Assembly: GCA_036971715.1 (NCBI GenBank)
Contig: JAVHJL010000005.1
Span: forward strand, 3,688,545-3,752,544
Reading direction: 5' to 3'
Length of the DNA: 64,000 nucleotides
DNA from: Arthrobotrys musiformis
Taxonomy: Eukaryota; Ascomycota; Orbiliomycetes; Orbiliales; Orbiliaceae
In this document: positions 9,709 to 21,757 of the stretch, piece after piece
How the letters are laid out: each line of letters begins with the position of its first letter
How positions within the stretch are numbered: the stretch's first letter is position 1
Notes under the pieces: generated by a model
What the model was told of the DNA's origin: nothing
The model's database searches: none
Seen by the model: the letters and a program-made list of their open reading frames with translations, nothing else
Program-made: the position numbers and the translations under genes

Positions 9709-12700
9709 ATGGGTCTGTTCAGCAAGCTCAAAGGCGACAAGAAGAACCATAGAAACTCTGTCCAGCAGCTGCCGTCTTCCGGGAGCACTTCTGGTCAGAG
9801 TAACCCTTCTGTCGGCGGAAGTGGCGCTGGCCTGCAGCCACCAGCCCAGTCTCAGTCACAGTCCTCGTCGGGGTCAGTTGCCTTCTTCTATTATCCGCAT
9901 TATTGCTTCCACGACTATTACTATTAGCCAACAGCTCCCGCCCGTGGGGATTTTCTAGAGCGTGATCGCTGACACTTTCTTTCGGGATCCATAGGCCTGG
10001 TCACAGTTCCGCATCTCTTGTAACTCCTCCCCACCAAGACTCCCCTTCGGCTGTTCCTGTCCCGCCAGTTCAACAGCAGCAGCAAACATCTCTACCACAA
10101 CAACAACCTCCTTGGGGCTACTCTCCTTCGCCGAACCCGAGTCTCAATCCACAGACGCAGGGCGCGCAGCAGCAGTTTTGGCCATCTCAGGGACCGCAAT
10201 ATGGGGGGTTTCCACAGGCCCCCTACGGGCAGCCGATATATATTCTTCAAAATGGACAGCTAGTACCTGTATACACGGGGCAGCAAATTGGAGTCCCCCC
10301 GAATGTGAATATGGCATCACCGACGGTGATATCACCAGCCAACAGCGCGGACTATGGATTCCAAGGGAACCAGGCATCTCAATCTCCAGTACCGTTCAGC
10401 AGTTCCCCATATCAAATTCCGCCTCTTCCAATACCCCCCTCTGCGCCGCCTTCGGGTCTAACAACCAACCCCTACACCGTCGTGCCTTTCCCTCCTAATG
10501 CGCCGATTCCTTCCAATACGCAATTGGGCCCTGAGCCACAAGCAGTATCTCCTGTGTCTCCAGTTAGCGACTTTTCTCACAGTACTGGTTTTTCGCCTCC
10601 ACAACCGCCGCCGCCTTCCTCGACATCTACGTCAGCGACTTTGGATGCGTCTGCTGTACCTCCCGTAGTTCCTAAGCCGATGGCGCGGAAACCGGTACCT
10701 GCGGCCGGTTCATCGGGTACACCGATTTCTCCGACCCCGCCGCAACTACCGCTGCCAACAACTTCAATGGTAACTCAGGGTGTTGACTCGCTAAATATAT
10801 CGGATACTCCCGTGGCGCCACCCAGTGAGCCCCCCAAGCAAAAAATTCAACTCTCACCCCAAATGGAGCAGAAAGTTGAGTTTTTGAAAAATCAGGGAAA
10901 TACGATGGTTGAGGCAAAGAACTATGAACAGGCAGTCATGTTTTATTCCATGGCGCTGGACTATAATCCTGAGAGTGCGGTGTGTTTGTCAAACAGGTCA
11001 ATGGCTTATACCCAGCTTCAACCGCCAAAAATGAAAGAAGCGAAGGAGGATGCGGAGGCAGCAACAAAAGCAGATCCGTCGTACTGGAAGGGCTGGTCGA
11101 GGTTGGGCGATGCGCTATTGACTATGGGAGAGGCCTCTAAGGCGGTTGATGCATATAGCAAAGCTGTTGAGGTTGGAGGGGCGTCAGTAGGGCAGAATAC
11201 AAAGCATTCGCTGGCGAGTGCGAAGGCCAGGGCGGCGGGTCGAGGCAATAGTACGACAACTTCTCCTATCACACGAAAAGCGGCTCCGACTGCTTCGAGC
11301 AAAGCGGGGACACCAAGTTCTTCAACTTCTCAGCGAACATCGCCTGCGCAGTCGGGGGCATCTTCCTTTACGACATCATTTTCTCCTACCGACGCCGCTG
11401 GGAGCTCACGTTCCCCAAATAATATACCGAGGGCGGCGCCGGCTACGAATACATCGTCGACTACTGCATCTACTAGTAGCTCGGCTACTGCGTCGGCTTC
11501 TACTGCCGCGCAACCTTCGAGGGCTCAGCCGCCACCCCTCAGTACTCAAACAGCGCCTCCCTCTCGCACGCCCGCTACTGCTACTACAAGTACCGCTACT
11601 ACAGCGACAACTACAAACCCGGGACCTTCTGCGACTCCGACATCACCATCAGCGAATGCACCAGCGCGGACAACTCAGACAGCATCCGGTCTCCCTGCGG
11701 TTCTAGAGGAAGCCGTCGCCAATGTGGAAGAAGTGGTCAACTCTGAAGCTCCACCGGCGTACGCACCAAACCCAACTTCGACCGATCCAACGATCCGGCA
11801 TATGTCACAACAGGCAGTGTACTCTCAGGTTATCGAACTACGAAACACCCTGCTCGTCAGAAACAAGGGAAGCTTTGTTATCAAACCTTATACTGCCGTT
11901 GGCAACATTGATGCCGTTAGGATTGAGTTTGTGGGGATGTCTACCCAAGAGCTGACTCCGCGAGAGCTGGGTGTTCATCCAGATCAACACCCTTCGTTTT
12001 CTGGATACTTCGTCAACAGTTTGTTGTACCCTGGATGTACATTGATTGATCTAGACATGGAAGTGTCAAAGATTGGTGAAGGGAGGTTTCCAGGTACATA
12101 CAGTGTATCTGGGTACTCTGAGGTCTACAGGTCCCAACAGCTGGAAACAGCACCAATACTCCCCATCACATTATCATCTGTGCACGCTCTACCCGAGATA
12201 ACAGTTGACCAGATCGTATCCCGGATGACGGTGCTGAAGTATAATCGGCTCCTCCCGGAGACGAATATGCAAATGTACGAGAGCTTGAGAAAGTTATTGG
12301 GTCCCGACCCTTACCCGAATCAAACGGATGCCGATAAAGCGAATTTGAGAAACCAGACTACTGACATCTGTTATGTGTTGAACCGAGTGGATTCGACGAG
12401 GTATATTGACATGTCGAATTGTCGCCATTTAACCAATAACACGCTTGGTACGGCGGCGCAGGGCATCGGCTTGAAGAACTTTCTGTTCCAAATCCTCTTG
12501 GGATGCGAGCTATTGGTTCGGTTGCTCAAGGAGCCAGCCAATGCGAGCTATACTGGATTGATTTCGCATAACATTTCAGCGAACCTGGTGATTTCGGATT
12601 TGTGGATGCAGAATATTGATACAAAGCGGGAAACCACACCTGCGGGACTCCCACGTCATTTGCTGATTTCATTAGTCCATCAGCGACAATGCGAGGGGCT

Positions 12701-13706
12701 GATTCGATTTGCGGAGACATTAAAATGGCCGTATATGGACGAGGCCAGGAATTACATCGAGGGGGCTTATAATGATCTAATCACGGGCAAGGCAATCGGG
12801 TTTGATATGTGTGATTGGTTGTTTGGATTGGTGAGGCCTGGGAAGCTGTTTAGGCATTTGATCATGAACTGTGTAGTGTATTCGTCACCCTCAATAAGGG
12901 ATTTCCAAGGCGCGCCGACGTTTACATGTGGTTTGGTACTCCATAATAGGAGCTACTGGCCTAGAAGGAGCGTTTTGGGCGGCGTTTTGGGCGGTCTGAG
13001 GAATTTGACTCCTGTCTGCGGATGGGTTGGGCCGGCCCCAAAAGCTGAAGGAGTTGAACCTGGGTGGTGCCAAGTTGATGCGCGAAAAGTTACTATCCCG
13101 GTCCCCTGTACCAAGAGCCAGAGGACCGCGGAGGAACTGGAAGAAGCCAGGATCGGACCGGATGGGAGGGTTATGAACGCTGAAGAGCAAATCAGTGACC
13201 TCGCAGACATCAGCCAATGGGATGTCCCGTCATTTCCTTCGAGATCAAACCCTAATGATTCGACGGTCACATTCAAGGGCATCCGATTACTTTTACAACA
13301 AGATCAAGCCGTTACGTCAACTCTTACGCCGCTAAAAATTTATAGAGCGGCCGTGGATTTTGACATTTCGGGTTCCGCGGTGTCCTATACACTCTACTCT
13401 AACCCAACATTCGTGGCGGCACACCCATGTGTTGGAAACCATTTAGCGCACAGAACGGAGACGAAGGCAATCCGGAAGACGATTATCCCGGCAGTCGATC
13501 TAAAGGAGACTTATTTACAATATAACAGCTTGCTAGTTATCGATGCAACATTGAAAGGGGAGGAAGTCTTGGCGAGAGCGTGGTGTTCGGAACGAGGATG
13601 CAATGCGGTTGTTTGGAGGGGCGATGAGACATGCTTTGCTTGCGCGGCGCTCATGACCATGAGTACCAACGGGCTGGGATTCAATATTCTTATTCGGAGT
13701 GTGTAA
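9709..13706 (+). CDS. Large Pro/Gln-rich protein with TPR domain and conserved-looking C-terminal region
   Basis: Exons 9709-9872 and 9995-13706 encode 1291 residues. Residues 1-340 are Ser/Gln/Pro-rich and disordered. Residues about 345-455 form a TPR unit of SGT/STI1 type (KNQGNTMVEAKNYEQA, then LSNRSMAY, then a WSRLGDAL repeat), a fold that binds peptide tails such as those of Hsp70/Hsp90. A Thr/Ser/Pro-rich linker covers about 470-640. The last 640 residues have no domain I recognise but look folded, with ordinary composition and several Trp/Cys positions, and end with a Cys-containing segment (CSERGCN, CFACAAL). This suggests a co-chaperone-like adaptor or scaffold. The first 11 residues are basic and start Met-Gly, but they do not fit the N-myristoylation consensus well. 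Confidence 0.82.
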
Positions 13707-14219
13707 CTCTTTTTTTTCGCCGGCGGCCCTTCTGCGGTCCCATAACTTATAGCTAGGGTTGCGTGTGGGGCTTGGTGGGGGTGTAACGGTGGGTATTTTG
13801 CGTTAGCTTTTTGACTACTTATGATGCATACATGATCTAGCGCTGCCCTGTCAATGTCCTTTTCCATCGTGTTATCGATAGTTAATCTTAATCGACTGAA
13901 AGAATCCACTTTAGACGCTATTTTTGTCGTTGTTTTAACTGATTGATTAGATTACGTATTAGAAATAGTAGCCGCCGGATTGATAGGTATTAATATTTCC
14001 GTAAGCTACGCGTATACGATGTTTAAATCGAATGTTCTACGCTTCCAAAGCGTTGATAGCAGAAGACCGATACTTTGTTCGGCCAGCTCCGAGCTGGGGG
14101 ATGTATTTAAAGTTTTCGGTTTCTCCCATGAGACTGGTTGGACCTGCATCTTTCGGTTCATCATATGACGTTTGTTGGAACAAAGTAATTCGACATCAGT
14201 AAACCCTAAACCGACCACA
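13707..14219. other. Intergenic region
   Basis: About 0.5 kb between two plus-strand genes, holding the 3' flank of the TPR gene and the upstream region of the dioxygenase. No further element is recognised. Confidence 0.35.
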
Positions 14220-15720
14220 ATGACGATGACAGAGGACGCGGCGACTGTAGTAACGGGTATGGTCATCGCGGATTCGTTTTTACCACTGTATTGTATGAAT
14301 CGAATAGGTTATTGAATTCAAATTGGTGTTATAGGCAACGGACCCCGCAAGATCCTCTCAAACTCTATAGACCTCCAACCTGGCGACTTCTCCAGCATTC
14401 CAGTCCTCGACCTCACCCTCGCCTTTTCTTCCTCTCTTTCGGACCGCAAAAAGTGCGCAGAAACACTTTTCGATGCCTGCACTCGCGTCGGATTCTTCTA
14501 CGTCAAAAACCACGGGGTCCCGGAAGAAGTGGTCTCACAGTGTTTTACAGCCGGAAGGGATTTCTTTGAGTTGACGATGGAAGAGAAGATGAAGATATAC
14601 ATCAAAGATTCGGAGAATTTCAAGGGTTATACACCTTTACTTGGAGAGAATACAGACCCCGCAGGAAGGGGGGATTTGCACGAGGGCTTCGATATCGGGT
14701 ATGATTACGCCGGTTCGGGCGAAGCAAAAATGGAAGGAGTCAATAGATGGCCTGAGAGTTTACCGTCTATCAAGTCACCCGTGACGACGTACTTTGACGA
14801 AATGGTCAAACTCGGCAAGAAACTATTCCAGCTTTTCGCGGTATCGCTAGACCTTGAAGAAGGATACTTTGACAATTTGGTATCTGGAAAAGGAGGGATT
14901 ATGAGACTACTACACTACCCACCCCAGGAAGACGAGAATCTGGATATGAAACAGTTGGGTATAGGCGCGCATAGCGATTATGAGTGCTTTACGATTCTAG
15001 CACAGCAGAATGGAGTCGAGGCTTTGCAGGTGCTGAACAAGGCGGGGCAGTGGGTTGGGGCTACACCTATGGAGGGCACATTTGTGGTCAATGTTGGAGA
15101 TATGATGGCTAGGTGGACTAACGATCTGTATCTGTCGACTATTCGTGAGTATATATATCTCCATTCCTCGCTATTCTTGTTGTTCTTAGTTTTTCACCCT
15201 CCTTAATTCCCCAACGCCTTACTCTCTTGTCTCGTCTCAAGGAGTTAGGCTGCGGGCCAAATTCTTCTGCCTTGCTGTTGTCAAGATCCTCCTACATCTC
15301 TTTGTGCGATCATATTCCCTACTCTAATTCTTTGTTCGTTGTCGTCGTGCATTACTCATTTGCCCTGTTCTTCCACCGCGAGACCATGTTCTTCTTGATT
15401 CTCCTTCCCCTTCGTTCTCGACAACGCTTTTTTTCGCTTTGGGCGGGCGTCCCATGACTATTATGTTCCCTGGACCTTTCCTTTCCCCAAGAAGTTTAAA
15501 CTTAAAGATGAGGGCCAAGACTAATACTTGGGATGCGACGACAGATCGAGCTATTAATAGAACCGGTGTACGGAGATACTCGATCCCGTTCTTCTTCGGA
15601 GTAGACTACGAGACTACAATCGATGTGCTTGAGAGCTGTATCAGCGATAGCAGGCCGCCGAAGTACAAGCCAATCAACGCGGGTGATTATATCAAGCAGA
15701 GATTGAGCGAGACATATTAA
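14220..15720 (+). CDS. 2-oxoglutarate/Fe(II)-dependent dioxygenase (isopenicillin N synthase-like)
   Basis: Exons 14220-14256, 14335-15144 and 15545-15720 encode 340 residues, the usual length for this family. The N-terminal DIOX_N part has the hallmark VGFFYVKNHGV. The iron triad is complete: H225-x-D227 (GAHSDYE) plus H283, which is built by splicing across intron 2. The 2-oxoglutarate-binding R293-x-S295 (RYS) follows ten residues later. This predicts a soluble oxygenase that hydroxylates, desaturates or cyclises a small molecule with Fe(II), O2 and 2-oxoglutarate. Such enzymes often act in fungal secondary metabolism, and a terpene synthase lies 1.8 kb downstream on the same strand. Intron 2 is 400 bp, several times the local norm and T-rich; I see no convincing extra exon in it. 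The substrate is unknown. Confidence 0.9.
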
Positions 15721-17541
15721 ACCGCGCCTGCCGAATATCGGATTCGCAAAATTTCGGGAGCGTGGGTAGGGTCATCGGAAGTCGGGGTGTTTTCGATCTA
15801 ACTGACATGACTCGGCTTGGTTAATTAAGCTTAAGTTGTTCCCGCAACTCAGCTGTCGGGATGTCTCGGATTAGTTATCATTTCGATGGCTATAGCGGTG
15901 GAGAAATTTATCGTATATGTATGCCTATCTGGTAATAAATTCGGGGCCGTTAGACAGAAGAGGCAAATCGGCATCAGCTAATTAGTTAGAGTCAGCTCAC
16001 GGAATTGATACTTCAATCAGAACTAGAATACTCGATACTGTCAAGATGGGATTGCATGCATGCGCAATTGCATCTCTACAAGCAGCTAAGCTGGGAATGG
16101 GCCCTCCAACGCGCGTTTGGGAAATACCTTTGAAAAAACACCTCTTCAGCTCCGTTAGCGCGCGCAGTGAGCACTGCAAATGTTCACCAATTCTAGTGGC
16201 CTCTGCAACCATCGAGGGCTGTTTCTAGTCAAATTTGATTGTAGAAGTGCGTTGAATTTATAAATCTACCAGTATGCGAACGAGATCGAAAGGACCAATG
16301 AGGAGATTCGGTCGTAAATAGCAGATAAACGATAAGCTGAGCCTACTCGCTGACGGTGTGCACAATTTGGGATTTTGGTTTTATTAGATGGAGCCTTATC
16401 TTGGATGAAGCCTAGAGTAGTGAACCTTAAAGCGGTGTAGTTTCGCAGGGCTAAAGCAGTATTTAACATTGCCAACCTAGGATACAACCCAGCTCCCGCT
16501 ATCGAGTACAGGGTTTACCGAATATTTGCTCGCAGAGCAGTATTGTATATGGGTACTTAGACCTTGTAAAACACACTAACAACTATATTATAATAGTATA
16601 TACTTTAATGAGTGGGTATCATTAGCGGGCGGTGTTCAGAAACGACATAATCTAAACACTGGCTCGCCCATTAAGTAATGGGTTGGGTTGGGCTGGAAAT
16701 TCTAGGCCATAGGTTCCGAATAAGTGGGTTCTTAACTGTGGGTCGGATTCAAGTGTGGATACTGAATGGTGGCCCAATTTCTCTCGCGGAGTAAGGAATT
16801 TTGAACAGGTATATAGAAGATGTACTAGCTAAGCTACGGGCCTTAACCATAACCATTAGGCAGTTTGTAGATGACTTAGATACTACGCCATTTGAGCTCC
16901 ATAACGGCTCGCCTACCTACTTGTAGATATAGATATCTTAACGATATATACATCTAAGCATAAAAAATCCGAACACGGATCAAGAGATAGGGCACCATAC
17001 ACCAACTCCGATATCTACGGCCATGGCTGGCGAGACCACCTATAAACAGCCTCCTTGCGGGTTGTGTTCCATCAGTTTTTGGATGTAAACCAGTACGGAA
17101 CGTCTAGTCTCGTTCCCGGGCGCTCGGCAGGCCACAAGTGTCGTAACGTCCACAAACTCCGGCTTCCCATACCAGCATTGGTAGGACAGTCAGTTCGATC
17201 AATTTGATCAATTTCTCCGGCGTAGCTAGGGAATGGAGTGTCGATAGCCCCTTAGATTCGCTCTGAATGTGAATCGGCGTTTTCGAAAAAAATTGGACCC
17301 ACTCAAGCATTGATCCTAGCCTAGAATTCATGCTCTCCGACCTTTTAGAGTCCCTGTATTTAGCTGGCAGTAAATTCCCCATGCACGTATATAAGGAGTG
17401 CGAACCCCCCAGTATCGATGCGGGATCTTCAGGTGCACATATGCAAGTCATTCCTTCTCAACTAGATCTATAGATCGAACTTCCGACACAAACGCTAAAA
17501 AATAGAACGATAATTAGTTTTCTAGGGTTCGGAAAAGCACT
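15721..17541. other. Intergenic region between dioxygenase and terpene synthase
   Basis: About 1.8 kb with no recognised gene. The stretch from 16500 to 17000 is AT-rich with many short TA-containing runs and no open frame, so it could be decayed DNA. A minus-strand open frame at 17451-17104 has no recognisable motif and was not accepted. Confidence 0.35.
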
Positions 17542-19425
17542 ATGACCACGAGTACGATCTGTATAATGGCGACCGGAACGGCACCGCTATCTAGTGCTTC
17601 GGCGTTAATAACGAACTTCGATGGCATTCCAGTAGAAAGTGCAACGTCTTCCAGCAGCCGCCCAAGGAATGGTGTTAAAAACGCCCCTCCTCAGGAACTT
17701 TTTATCCATCTTCCGAACCTATTCCCTTCCTTCCTATCAACCGACGCGGCCACAAATGCGCACTATACAGAGGCTAAGGCAATGGAGCGGGAGGAATGGG
17801 TTTCAACCATTCTTAACCTCAATGAGAAAGCAAAGAAAAAGCTTGCGAGTACTAAGTTTGGGCTGCTTACTGCGTATTGGGTGCCTGGTGCGCCCGAGGA
17901 TAGATTCTGGACGTTTGTTATTTTCACTTATTGGGTTCGTCAACATATCTTACCGCGACTCTTTCTTAGGAGTATATGTGGTGTACGGCTACTAAATCTG
18001 GATCCTGACCACTTATAGATATTCATATTTGACGATCGTAAGTAGCTGCTATGGTTTGCGTCGAATGAGGCGGCAAAGTTTCTTTTATTCCCTGGCTTAA
18101 CCTAGCTAAATGCTTCTTGCAAAGGATTCGACGAAGGGGATCTTCATAATGACATTATCGCCGCCGCGCGAGAGAATTTTGAGACATTGGCGATTTTCGA
18201 GGAAAACCAGCCCCTAATCCCCGCAGACAAAGACCCTCTCAAGCATATGTTCCAAAGAGTTTGGATGCATATTAAGGCCGTAAGAACTATACGATAGCTT
18301 GCCCCTTCCTATAGGCAGTACAACTACTAATACAGCGGTTAAGACTTCCTCACTAGGTGATTAACTCGTTGACCGATTTTGGATGAACCTGTTTTTATCA
18401 AACAATTCCAGGCCGAAGATGCTGATAGTATCTAGAGCTACAAAGTCGCTACAAGGAAAGCGTGAGAAGATACATGCTAGGACTATTGAAACAAGTATAC
18501 GATACTTGCAACGCGCCCACTGAGGACATATCTATCGAGCAATACCTGGATTGCAGGCGGAGTGCAGGTGCTCTGCATATCACCGCTGTCGTATCCGAGT
18601 ATGTACATATCCGCATACGTACGCATAGCCTTCGCATCGCGATTTTTGTCTAGCTAACCGGGTTTTCTACTTGAGTAGGTGGGCATCGGGTATAACGGTA
18701 CCCGAGTGTGTGGCGGCACATCCGGTCATGTGGGAGTTTCAGGACATTATAGCCGATATTTGTGGGATGTGAGTAGTTCATAAGTTGCCCTTGTATATTC
18801 ATACCTCGGGATTTATTTCCGCACCGAGCTTCCGGATATGCGGCAAGATATCATGCAAGGGCACATAAGCACGCATACTGACAAATGCAAGGCACAACGA
18901 TATGCTCTCAATTAAGAAAGACCTGGTAAGATTGTGGATTATGTCCGCTACATAAGCAAGGGCAGTTGTTTGACTGCTGATAACTGGGCTGTTACATTGC
19001 TTAGGTATATGGCACCGAATCCAATCTCGTTATCAAACTATGGCGCCAAGATCGGTCGATGCAAGAAGCTGTAGATGAAGCTGGTCGAATGCTATACGAT
19101 TGCTATGAGAAGTGGAGGTCGAAGGTGAATGTGTTGTCAGTGTTGGGGTTGGACCATACAGCTACAAAGCAGGCACATAGATTATTGGAGTGTTATTGCT
19201 ATATTTCTTCTGGAATGAATGAGTGGAGGTAATGTCAACGCCTCCAGTTTCCAAATTTGGGTAGGCTTTTTAGTATCGGAGCTAATGATTTCTTGGGATT
19301 TTTCTTCGTTTAGCTTTGGGACTGGACGGTATGGTCTTGACTCGACTGAGGTCCGCACAGCTCATGTCCTCAGACTGCCAGTTGATTTGGTACGGATGGC
19401 GGTGCGGGGAAGTGAGAAAGTTTAA
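17542..19425 (+). CDS. Class I terpene synthase (sesquiterpene cyclase-like)
   Basis: Nine exons fit one frame of 400 residues: 17542-17934, 18019-18037, 18125-18279, 18344-18356, 18436-18598, 18679-18768, 18892-18925, 19005-19228 and 19314-19425. The metal-binding motifs of class I cyclases are intact after splicing: the Asp-rich DDRFDEG (D136, D137, D140) and the NSE/DTE-type motif N280-D-x-x-S284-x-x-K-x-D288 (HNDMLSIKKD). The C-terminal W363...R369-Y370 pair (WSFGTGRYG) is also present. This predicts Mg2+-dependent ionisation and cyclisation of a prenyl diphosphate, most likely farnesyl diphosphate given the length. Exon 4 is only 13 nt with an AAG acceptor and GTGATT donor. It is inferred because it is what I found that restores the frame before LQSRYKES; the alternative is a one-base frameshift near 18430. 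A 2OG dioxygenase lies upstream on the same strand. Confidence 0.86.
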
Positions 19426-19989
19426 GATTGAAGGGTAACATGCGTGTGCGCGGCTACCGCCTGCCTCGCGTATTCCTAGATGAGATCCGGTGGCGAAATA
19501 TTCGTGGAGTCTTGGAGTTATTATTTTTGGGGGGCCAGATTGATTTATCTTATTTTTTCTTAAATTATTTTGGTTCTATGCTTTTTAGAGTATTTACCCA
19601 ATCTATCGGTTTATATGAAACCGATATTGTCTCCTTAAAAAGAATGCTTTCATTGAAATATGCCATTTTCGTTCGGGTTCTGATTCGGTATGGATTTATT
19701 GTGAGAACATCATATCTCATAGCGAGTGACTATTGTACATCATTAAGAATTATTGAATTTGAGTGACCGGCTCGTAGCAAGATTAGACATTAAGTTTTTG
19801 GTCGGAAGAAGTGACGTATTAAACATTAGTTGCGGTGCGGTATGAGTTGTTGGAAATTATATGCGAGGTTTTGCGGGCGTGTGCATACGCTCTATAGAAT
19901 CGTGATGGAAATCGTTGGCGTTTCTTTTGATTCGCGGCTCCTTTGGCTCTCGGCACGGGCCGAAGTTTGAATAGTCGAATTGGTGCAAT
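19426..19989. other. Convergent intergenic region
   Basis: This lies between the 3' ends of the terpene synthase and the four-helix membrane protein. An open frame at 19428-19766 lacks any motif and is AT-rich. No gene is called. Confidence 0.35.
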
Positions 19990-20783
19990 TCAAGCATTAT
20001 CGAGGGCAATATCCTTAACACGGGCCTTCTTGTGAATTGCTATGCCGCTGTAGAGAGAGAAAACCGCGCAGCTATAGTGGGGAGGTTAGCGAAATATGGT
20101 CCATATTTAGTTAATACGGGGAGCATAGATAACTCACTTCAGTCCAAGAGTAACGATGAAAATTGAAGGGAGCCAAGCGATGTTATGCCAACTAACCCCC
20201 CATGTTAGTTTCAACCCGGAAAGCAAATTCGAATAACATTGGCAAGGTGCATGCACCGACATGCATATGGTTGATGTCTTCAGTTACTTACGTGTAGAGT
20301 ATGGTCGTTACGATCCCTTCGGCAATCAAGCCGAGAGCAAAAACGAGGTATGTTCCCAAGGTGAGAGCTGGTGAGAGGTACGAAAATTTGCAGACGAACA
20401 TGAAGATGATTGACCAGAGGAAAATTATGGCAGGGCCCGGAATCATGACTACCCATCCAGTCCTATTTTTGTGACAGTGAGCTATCAGCAAGTATATCTC
20501 GTTATTCGATAACGTGTTGCCACTTGTTGGAATTTCTGAGGTGACACAGATGGAAACCCGACAACCTGTGTTGTGAGCAGATGTATATGTATGCGCAGAC
20601 TTACCCTTCGCCGTAGTCATTTCCTGGTTCGTTGGCATCCGTGATGTTGATGATGATGGCCACGATGAGGGTCACGATAGAGTGGAGGAAGGTCGAGAGC
20701 GTAAGCCCGAACGGCTTTCCAACGCCAGCGCCGCTCCAGGCGGTCGCTGTTTTCGGTGAAGTGAATCTGTTGAATTCGAACAT
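19990..20783 (-). CDS. Small four-helix membrane protein (MARVEL-like topology)
   Basis: Exons 20783-20605, 20462-20292, 20191-20138 and 20071-19990 encode 161 residues. Four hydrophobic helices are visible: residues about 28-50 (LTLSTFLHSIVTLIVA), about 66-86 (AIIFLWSIIFMFVCKF), about 92-114 (LVFALGLIAEGIVTTI) and about 120-142 (WLPSIFIVTLGL). There are short hydrophilic ends. Size and topology match fungal MARVEL-domain proteins of the plasma membrane or vesicles, but no diagnostic motif can be cited, so the family is an inference. All three introns have good GTAAGT or GTGAGT donors. The C-terminus after the last helix is basic, then acidic. It is convergent with the terpene synthase; a shared role is only a guess from position. 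Confidence 0.75.
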
Positions 20784-20921
20784 TGCTATTTGCGGCTTTC
20801 CATTCAAAGTCTGGAAGGATTGGAAGAGGAAAATGGTTCGGTTGCTCGTCAATATAAGCCTCTAAAATTGTCAGATATATGATGAATTATCAGGAACAGA
20901 GAGGTATTTATATGCGGCTAC

Positions 20922-21348
20922 TCAGGTTTCCTTTGAAGCGTGAGAACATGCATCAATAAGGTCGTCGCTTATTGAGTTATCCACGTCTGCCAAGGTTGGT
21001 ATGCTCGTACGGCTTTCTGTACAGCCCACCTTCCAAGACTTTTGATCGATTGACCTGTGACTATTCATATCTGCAACCAAGCAGGGATTCTCTTCTTCCA
21101 CATAGCCCCCAGTTTGTTCGGTAGTTGGAGGGTCCTTCCACATAGAGCAGTTCTACTTTTCTCAAATCGCTAATCCCAGGGTACCTGGGGTCCACATCTG
21201 ACGAGGCCCAAGGCGTAGTAATTCGTTGCCATCCTCTTCGAGTACTTACGTAAGAACGGATATAGTCTCTTCCGAAAGGCATAAGGCGTCCTGTGGTATC
21301 TTTTTCTTCTTCTTTGTTGCCTTCAGCATATTGGTGACCGCAACACAT
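20922..21348 (-). CDS. Small acidic hypothetical protein
   Basis: Two exons, 21348-21250 and 21152-20922, would encode 109 residues. The first ends at a perfect GTAAGT donor. The second starts after a TAG acceptor and runs in frame to a stop. The product is hydrophilic and acidic (GYVEEEN, DNSISDDLIDA) with several Cys residues and no helix or family motif that I recognise. It lies 139 bp upstream of the four-helix membrane protein on the same strand. It could be part of that gene's leader or a chance frame; the branch site is not convincing. Confidence 0.3.
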
Positions 21349-21757
21349 CAAATTGCCAGTTGGGTGTGGAATGGATATGATATCAGCCCAGAATTGCAGT
21401 TGTCAGCTTTGGGTGACAAAAGCGACGGTCATACGAGTTGCGATCTACGACAAAGCACGCATGTGGTTCGTGGATCTTGTCTCCATGAAGACGCCAAGAA
21501 ACTATGGCGTTGAGTAAACTTTCGGATCGGAGTTTTTCCTTTATTCTTGTTTTCGTTTGTCCTAAAAGTGTGTCTACATACCTTGCCTAAGTAGAATGGC
21601 TCGGAGAAGGGACTTTACATTTCTATGTACATGTACCATGGAGAATTCACATCGTATTGTTCTTCCAAATGGGTCTTCTCGCACAATTGCTAGCTTATGT
21701 ACAGGGGTTCAAGTTGTATGCCTGATGCTTCCACCGAGAGAATTGGTAAGTAATTAC
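21349..21757. other. Intergenic region downstream of the subtilase
   Basis: About 0.4 kb. This is the 3' flank of the protease gene and the upstream region of the doubtful small gene. No further element is recognised. Confidence 0.3.

Noticed and set aside
11218..11706. 162-codon Arg/Leu-rich frame inside the TPR gene
   Set aside because: It is an out-of-frame reading of the Ser/Thr/Pro linker.
17104..17451. Minus-strand 115-codon frame upstream of the terpene synthase
   Set aside because: It has an ATG but no motif and patchy composition, and probably overlaps the promoter.
19428..19766. 112-codon plus-strand frame after the terpene synthase
   Set aside because: AT-rich 3' flank with no conserved feature.
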